NCBI GenBank assembly: GCA_948440265.1
Contig: CAOJOK010000001.1
Location: forward strand, 1-64,000
Direction of reading: 5' to 3'
DNA: 64,000 nt
Origin: an uncultured Clostridia bacterium
Lineage (GTDB): Bacteria; Bacillota; Clostridia; Christensenellales; Pumilibacteraceae
The notes below the pieces were generated by a model. That model had not been told where the DNA came from and did no database searches. It saw only the letters and a program-made list of their open reading frames with translations. The translations under genes and the position numbers were made by a program. Shown here piece after piece: positions 63,957-64,000 of the stretch; position 1 is the first letter of the stretch, and every line of letters begins with the position of its first letter.

Positions 63957-64000
63957 AAGAAAACCACATTGCAACCATCGTACACAATAAAATAGAAACG
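63953..64000 (+). CDS. Start of a fourth CRISPR operon gene (csn2 position), partial
   Basis: A frame opening at ATGA, overlapping the cas2 stop, and open for 16 codons to the window edge (MKENHIATIVHNKIET). In type II-A loci this place belongs to csn2. The visible residues are too few to recognise the family; the coupling alone supports a real gene. Confidence 0.5.
   Translation, partial: MKENHIATIVHNKIET

Noticed and set aside
58418..64000. CRISPR array near the cas genes
   Set aside because: No regularly spaced repeats were seen between sigK and the window end; the array must lie outside. The tandem units at 10331-10594 are degenerate, have no unique spacers and are not CRISPR.

Overview
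The window (about 48-50% GC, gene-dense, mostly + strand) looks like a chromosome segment of an endospore-forming, Gram-positive Clostridia-type Firmicute. The supporting evidence is a ctsR-mcsA-mcsB-clpC heat-shock operon with CtsR heptads, a pro-sigma-K gene, a SpoIVFB-like site-2 protease next to minD, RNase J, and a long-form HPF. I cannot name the genus from sequence alone.

Layout. 1-0.74 kb is a non-coding cluster of dispersed repeats. 0.74-9.4 kb carries a GIY-YIG protein, methylglyoxal synthase, a methyltransferase, minD-minE, a small membrane protein plus SpoIVFB-like protease, a zinc-ribbon/YcxB-like protein, and a DUF4132-type protein coupled to a TIGR03960 radical SAM protein. 9.4-10.95 kb is a second repeat cluster, which separates that radical SAM gene from its usual partner (TIGR03936/DUF2344) and RNase G at 10.95-13.2 kb. 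A candidate structured RNA lies at 13.26-13.48 kb, followed by a GH63-like protein. groES-groEL lie on the minus strand at 16.5-18.4 kb, divergent from a dCMP deaminase gene. A third repeat cluster fills 19.1-19.45 kb. The CtsR regulon operon (19.8-24.3 kb), hpf, pgi, a sugar-phosphate isomerase-like gene and pgk follow.

28.9-50.7 kb is taken up by two tandem paralogous genes of about 10.8 kb each. They encode giant (about 3,590 aa) secreted, membrane-anchored proteins with a glycine-rich N-terminal domain, many Ig/cadherin-like repeats, one C-terminal transmembrane helix and a short cytoplasmic tail with a shared motif. They are the largest unexplained system in the window. After them come an HPr-like protein without the active histidine, an acidic unknown protein, TrpB2, a tRNA-Glu(CTC), and an rnj-trmR-trhP-sigK cluster.

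The right end is a type II CRISPR-Cas locus: cas9 (1,350 aa, all nuclease residues present), cas1, cas2 and the first 16 codons of a fourth gene (csn2 position). No CRISPR array is inside the window. A tracrRNA gene can be read between sigK and cas9 on the minus strand: a TTGACG-17-TATAAT promoter, three hairpins and a terminator. Its -10 element coincides with a possible cas9 -10 on the other strand, and a second candidate cas9 promoter lies upstream of the whole tracrRNA, so a cas9 transcript from it would be fully antisense to tracrRNA.

Functional links: the SpoIVFB-like protease (4.1 kb) and its expected substrate pro-sigma-K (57.7 kb, pro-sequence retained, gene uninterrupted) are both present. 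TrhP and TrmR are adjacent and would act in sequence to make 5-methoxyuridine at tRNA position 34.
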